From the NCBI GenBank assembly GCA_009760855.2, contig WPIO01000225.1:199777-263776 (forward strand): 64,000 nucleotides of DNA. The letters run 5' to 3'. The translations under genes were made by a program, and so were the position numbers. Under the pieces are notes generated by a model, which had not been told where the DNA came from, made no database searches, and saw only the letters and a list, made by a program, of their open reading frames with translations. Positions 58,462 through 64,000 of the stretch are shown one piece after another. The stretch comes from Cristatella mucedo (taxonomy: Eukaryota > Bryozoa > Phylactolaemata > Cristatellidae). Every line of letters begins with the position of its first letter. Within the stretch, counting starts at the first letter, position 1.

Positions 58462-61400
58462 AATGATAATAATAATAATGCACCTGATAGAGCGCCATCA
58501 GAGAACTCAATCTCTTTCTAGGCGCTTTACATTTGCTGTAAAGGGAAGCGAGATTGAATGGTTAGTGATACCCCATGCTTGATAAACAACATGAATTACA
58601 TGGTTAGGGGTGACATACACGGAGTCAGCATGCAAATGTGGTTAATGGCAGCATGCACAGTGTCAGCACGCTTAAGTACATAAAAGACGAATCGCAGGGA
58701 CCAACTAAAGGCTGTCCTAAATAGGTGTCATTAAGTTTTTTAAATGTGGTCAAGTCAGGGGATGTTCTGACCTAAGTCGAGAGGGAACTCCAGGCTTTGG
58801 GAGCATATGAACTAAATGCACGGTCTCCAAAAGATTTGAGGTTTGTACGAGGTATTGGTAAATTGTTGGATTCCGAAAAGCGGGTAGTACGATGCTTGGC
58901 CTGGTGGGGAGCAGATCTGAGAGATAGGCTGGAGCCAAAGAATGAAGTGATCTAAAAGTGAGCGACAGAACCTTGAAGTCGATCCGTTGCTTGACCGGTA
59001 GCCAGCGCAGGTCGGCGAGAAGTGGAGTAATGTGGCAACTGCGACGCTCACGACAGACAATAGCTGTTTTGCACCAGCTGTAATCACCAGACTGCACATG
59101 CCGGTAGGCCAGCAAGCAGTGAGTTGCAGAAGTCGAGACGGGATTTCACGAATGCATGGACCAACTTAGACGTAATAATAATAATAATAATAATATTGCA
59201 CTTGATAAAGCGCCCTCAGAGAACTTAATCTCTTTCTAGGCGCTTTACATTTGCTGCAAAGTGATACGCAATAGAATAGTAAGTAAAATCATGCTTGAAA
59301 AACAAACAAAATGAATAACATGGTTAGGGGTTACATGCACTGGGTCAGCATGCAAATGTGGTTAGTGGCAGCATGAACAGTGTCAGCACGCATAAGCACA
59401 TCGAGGACGAATCACAAGGACCCACTAAATGCTGTCCTAAATAGGAATGTTTTTAAGTTTCTTTTAAATGTGGTCAGGTCAGGGGATGTTCTGATGCAGG
59501 TCGGGAGGGAGTTCCAGGCTGTGGGAGCATACGAGCTAAATGCACGGTCTCCAAAGGATTTAAGGTTTGTACGAGGTATTTCTAGACTGTTGGATTCCGA
59601 AAAGCGAGTGGTACGATGCTTTGCCTGATGGGGTAGTATCTCTGAAAGATAGGCTGGAGCCATAGAATGAAGAGACCTAAAAGTGAGCGACAAAACCTTG
59701 AAGTCAATCCGTTGCTTGACTGGTAACCAGTGCAGGTCGGCGAGAAGTGGAGTAATGTGGCAACTGCGACGCTCACGGCAGACAAGCCTAGCTGCAGAGT
59801 TTTGCACCAGCTGCAATCGCCTGATCGCACATGCTGGTAGGCCAGTAAGCAGTGAGTTGCAGAAGTCGAGACGAGATGTCACGAATGCATGGACCAACTT
59901 GGACGTGGTATCCTTATCTAAACAAGCCCTAATTTTAGCAATGTTATGAAGCTGAAAATAGGCTGATTTGACTGTGGAGCTGATGTGGTCGTCTAACGAG
60001 AGGTCGCTTTGGAATATGACACCTAGATTTCGAGCTGATGCAACTGGAGATATGCTGGCAGAGCCAATTTTTAAAAGTCAGCCTTTCCAATTTCTGAATA
60101 ACACTAGGTTTGCCCATAACTAGTAAGTTAGTTTTATCATCGTTTAGTTTTAGAAAATTTGCTGCCATCCATGATCGGATGTCATCAATGCATGCAGCAA
60201 GTGAGTTGAGAGAATTTGAGGTGCTCGAAGGCTGGGAGGGATCAAAGCAAAGGTACAACTGAGTGTCATCCGCATAGAAGTGAAAGCCTAGATTGTGCTT
60301 GGCAATCACATCAGCGAGAGGGAGAGTATAGACGGTGAAAAGGACCGGACCTAGCACAGAGCCCTGAGGTACTCCATATTTTAGAGGTACTTCAGATGAT
60401 CTTTGTCCATTCACATCAACACTCTGGAGTCTCCCACTGAGATAGGACCTGAACCACTGCAGAGCAGTGCCAGTGATGCCCAGGCGAGATGAGAGGCGCT
60501 CTAGAAGTACTTTGTGACCGATGGTATCAAAAGCTGCCGAAAGATCGAGCAAAACAAGAAGAGACACTCTACCCATGTCTGCATTCCTAAGTAGGTCGTT
60601 GTATACCCGAAGCAATGCTGACTCTGTGGAGTGATTAGCTCTAAAGCCAGACTGGAACTTACTAGCAAGGTGTGAGGTTTCGATATACGAGTTCAGCTGG
60701 TCTGCCGCGACCCGTTCCAGTGTCTTTGATAGGAATGGTAGAAGGGAGACTGGGCGGTAGTTGCTTAAGTGGTATCCTTACCTTAACAAGCCCAAATTTT
60801 AGCAATGTTCTGTAGCTAAAAGTAGGCAGGCTGGACTTCGGAGCTGGTGTGGTCGTCTAACGAGAGGTCACTTTGGAACAGGACACCTAGATTTCGAACT
60901 GATTCAACATATGATCATTCATATGCTGACAGAGCCAATTTTGAGCGTCAGCCTTTCCAATTTCTGAATCACATTGGTTTACCCATAACAAGTAAGTTTG
61001 TTTTATTATCGTTTAGTTTTAGAAAATTTGCTGCCATCCATGTGTGGATGTCATCAATACATGCAGCAAGTGAGTTGAAAGAATTCGAGGTGCTCGAAGG
61101 CTGGGAGGGATCAAAGCAAAGGTACAAGTAAGTGTCATCCGCATACAAGTGAAATCCTAGATTGTGCTTGGCAATCACATCAGCAAGAGTGAGAGTATAA
61201 ACCATTCAAAGAACCGGACCTAGCACGGAGCCCCGAGGTACCCCATATTTCAGAGGTACTTCAGATGACCTTTGTCCTTTCACGTCAATACTCTAGCGTC
61301 ACTCACTGAGATAAGATCTGAACCATTGCAGAGCAGTGCCAGTGATGCCCAGGCGAGATGAGAGGCGCTATAGAAGAACTTTGTGATCGATGGTACCAAA

Positions 61401-62410
61401 AACTGCCGAAAGATTGAGCAAAACAAGCAGAGACACTCTACATATGTCTGAATTCCTAAGTAGGTCATTGTACACCCTAAGCAATGTTGACTCTGTTGAG
61501 TGATTAGCTTTAGAGCCAGACTGAAACTTAATAGCAAGGTTTAAAGTTTCAATATATGAGTTCAACTGGTCCGTCACGACCCGTTCCAGTGTCTTTGATA
61601 AGAATGGTAGAAGAGAGACTTCGCGGTAGTTGCTCAAGTTCTCTTGGTCTAGTATCGCTTTCTTGAGAAGTGGCCAGACTACAGCTTTTTGAAAGGTGCT
61701 GGGACATGACCTGAAGCTAATGACATATTAATGATGTCAGTTATGCATGGCAGCAGCAGATCAATGCAACGTAAGAGCAGGACAGTATGAATACGGTCGA
61801 GAGGACTTGCTGTCTTCTTTGATTGGGATATGAACTTCAGGACGAGATCACTAGTGACCTGCTCAAATGTAGACATTGCGGTGCAGCCAGGAATCGGGGA
61901 ACAGCATGCTAGGGGGGATGTTGTCATCGCAGGGATGGATTCCCGGATCTTGTCTATCTTGTGCACAAAGAATCGAGAAAAGCGATCGGCTAGATCATCA
62001 CAAAGATCATCAGGTAAGGAGCTTATTTGGGAGCGGTTGAGATGATTTATCGTCGACATCAGCGTTTTTGGATTGTGCATCAGGGATTCGACTACGTTTT
62101 TATAGAAGCTAGAATTGGCCTTTGCTAGGATAGACTGGTACGACCTACAGTAGCCTTCATATGCCCGTCGATGGACATTCAGTCCTGATCCTGTGTATGC
62201 TTTTTCAAGATTGCGCTTAGTAGACCTGGCTAGTTTACTGTCTGTGGTAAACCATAGGCCGTCTGGGCGAGGGCGCACAGAGAGCTTTTTCAGAGGTGCA
62301 AACTCGTCGAGCGTGTCAGCTAGTGTCGTGTTGTAGCTATCTACCAATGATGACAGATCGGAGGGGGGGACTGGGCAGTATTTGCATCTAAAATGATCAG
62401 TGAATTGCAA
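58462..62410 (-). mobile_element. LINE-A copy split by a second LINE-A (outer element)
   Basis: Outer pieces are 58462-59172 and 60769-62410. Together they run from the (TAA)n tail through the C-terminal region, RT (HLYADDTYLYLCF near 61140, QSGSKANHSTESTLLRVYND near 61520) and a 243-codon open linker (61679-62410) with SKKTASPLDRIHTVLLLRCI and INMSLASGHVPAPFKK. The endonuclease is truncated away. Several stops in the RT (for example, DLSAAFDT has become NLSAVFGT). Confidence 0.9.
59173..60768 (-). mobile_element. LINE-A copy nested in LINE-A (inner element)
   Basis: 1.6-kb copy with (TAA)n tail, hairpin, 3' UTR, C-terminal frame 59412-59897 and RT frame 59944-60615 with [40 protein letters not shown] and [10 protein letters not shown]. 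One frameshift near 60070 separates them. It is better conserved than its host copy, as expected for a later insertion. Confidence 0.92.
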
Positions 62411-64000
62411 AAATGCAAGAACCTTGAGACAGATTCTGTCTGACAGAAAATAATCTTCCTAGCCTCAGCTAGTGATGTCCCCACTCAACCTGTCCTCATT
62501 GGTGGCATGCTAGGATGCGACACTTGCTGACATGTTGAGTTTGCACGTTGGATTAAGCAAAAACTGCACCATCACTCAGACGGTCTATGGTTTATCGTCG
62601 ACATTAACCTAGTTAGTTAGATCTAGTAAGCTCAAGCCTTAAATAGCATACATAAGATCAGAACTAACTGTCCTTCGACAGGCATACGAGTGTAGCCGAG
62701 TTCATGGGTACTACCCTATTCCCACTAGGGCCCCCTACTATCTATGTCAGTCCTCGGTCGTAACACTGGGTCCTCCGGCAACAACGGTCCGCGGGTGATC
62801 GACCGGATACAGAACGCTTTATATAATTATATATATACGCACTATATACACATACACGCACTATACAAAGAGGGGAAGTAAACAAGTCTACCGGGGAAGG
62901 TCCTATACAAGGTAAGCTACAGGGGCGCAAGATGACGCGGCAAGTGCGAACAAACGTGTTGGTTCTCAGTCGGCTTCCACAGTTACACCGTCGCAGGGCT
63001 CCGTCCAAGACCCGGCTAGCTGAGTACTCTGGGATAGACGGAGCGGACGTCCATAACCGTCGAGAGCTTCTGCCGAAAGAGGCCAACACACGGGGGTCAT
63101 GAACACGCTACACGGAACGAGAATATACAAGTCTCAACAACGAGGGTGCTATATCCAGCCCCCGCTCGGGCCTTGGATACTCGTCGCCTTTCGTGCGTGG
63201 TCGCATCGCCGGAGCACGCCTGCAACCATCCAGGTGCATAACTCGGCGAGACCGGGAGCCTCCATCACCTAGACGTACTCGGCCAACTTCTCCTACCCAA
63301 GAGCCCCGGTGACCTCACGTCACACCCCGGTCTAGCCGGTGACCCTTACCCTCATTAGAGCCTCCCGGTCGCAGCCAACCGAACCTAGCCTGGGAACATA
63401 TGTCGGCCTCTGGGGGGGAGACGCGTCCTCGTGTCTGCTATAGACCCACCACAGGTCAAGCCATGCAACCATCACAGTGGCTTTAACATGCTCAGTAGTG
63501 GCTGCCGAACAAGCCGTATCCTAAACGCGGTTACAAAACGTCGCGGTTACACAAGTCGAGTTTACACAAGTTGTGGTTACAAAAGTCATCGTGCTGTGCT
63601 ATACAAGAATCGCTAAGCTACAAAGTTCTCGCAGAAGATCCAGTTCAGGGAAGACGTATGTTGCTGCTCCGGGTGCCGTACTGTCTCGTTGATGTCCTCT
63701 CTCGTGGCGTCAGCATGGTTCGGTGGAGCTGCTTCGAAGATGAGCACCGTTCACTGCAAATATCCAACTCTCCTTGCAGCACGATGTGATCGGAGTCAAC
63801 GTGATCTTACAACCCTTACAACACAAAACAGACCAAGGACACTGTCACTCTTAAGGGCTCGCGCGGCACAGCACGTGAACAGTCCATCAATAACGAGTTG
63901 GCTCCCGGTGGGGCTAGCTCATCTGGGAGCCCACAGGGCTTCTGCCTGATCCTCTGGCGGCAGTCGTCGCTGGTTAGTAGATATACAATGAATGACATAT
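62411..64000. other. GC-rich region of unknown origin, LTR-like hints
   Basis: No LINE or SINE match and no coding frame with recognisable domains. The phrase TGTCAGTCCTCGGTCGTAACA (62746-62766) has TG...CA ends; its complement begins TGTTACG, as many Gypsy-type LTRs do. A TATA-like stretch follows at 62820-62836. A 15-16 bp tandem array lies at 63526-63587. No primer-binding site or second LTR can be shown within the window. Confidence 0.35.

Overview
The window looks like a gene-poor, repeat-dense piece of an animal nuclear genome, probably a non-vertebrate metazoan. Three protein-coding genes can be supported. All have animal-type orthology, two have GT-AG introns of about 130 bp to 3.6 kb, and everything around them is filled with 5'-truncated non-LTR retrotransposons, tRNA-derived SINEs and very long microsatellites (TA, GA, CA, CAG, TTTA). 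The species cannot be named from the sequence alone.

Genes. A five-exon CCDC97 gene (splicing-associated protein, 396 aa as spliced here) runs on the minus strand from 15852 to 2223. A four-exon COX20 gene (cytochrome c oxidase assembly factor, 109 aa) runs on the plus strand from 16363 to 20599. The two are head to head with 510 bp between start codons; that gap holds a perfect CRE palindrome and an ETS/GABP-type site and is probably a shared promoter. At 27010-28008 (minus) an uninterrupted reading frame encodes a Cu/Zn superoxide dismutase domain with all metal ligands, followed by a Ser/Thr-rich stalk and a hydrophobic C-terminus typical of a GPI-anchored or membrane-tethered extracellular SOD.

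Repeats. I use local names. LINE-A is a CR1/L2-like element (APE endonuclease plus reverse transcriptase) ending in a strong hairpin and an (ATT)n tail, with about 26 copies of its 3' end. LINE-B is a second, related LINE ending in a (TTACA)-type tail; one copy at 53566-56600 is nearly complete. SINE-1 is a tRNA-derived SINE whose 3' end copies the LINE-A hairpin, so it is presumably mobilised by LINE-A. SINE-2 is a tRNA-derived SINE with an unrelated tail. There is also a decayed Tigger/pogo-type DDE transposase (13290-14050) and a pogo-like terminal-repeat fragment (about 46690). Every LINE reading frame carries stops, frameshifts or truncations, so none looks autonomous.

Layout. 1-2222: LINE debris downstream of CCDC97. 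2223-15852: CCDC97, its introns loaded with LINE-A, LINE-B, Tigger, SINEs and microsatellites. 15853-16362: bidirectional promoter. 16363-20970: COX20, with a 3.6-kb LINE-filled third intron. 21000-26490: LINE-A and LINE-B copies and two short tandem arrays. 26575-28008: SOD. 28300-45400: LINE and SINE mosaic with several nested insertions. 45400-46600: GC-rich island with no proven gene. 46600-53420: microsatellites and SINE-2 copies. 53566-62410: long LINE-B and nested LINE-A copies. 62411-64000: GC-rich sequence of unknown origin, possibly an LTR-type element.

I found no convincing new enzymatic or defence system. The most interesting signals are the conserved LINE-A 3' hairpin shared with SINE-1, the order of insertion events readable from the nests, the regulatory motifs in the CCDC97/COX20 promoter, and the tethered SOD.
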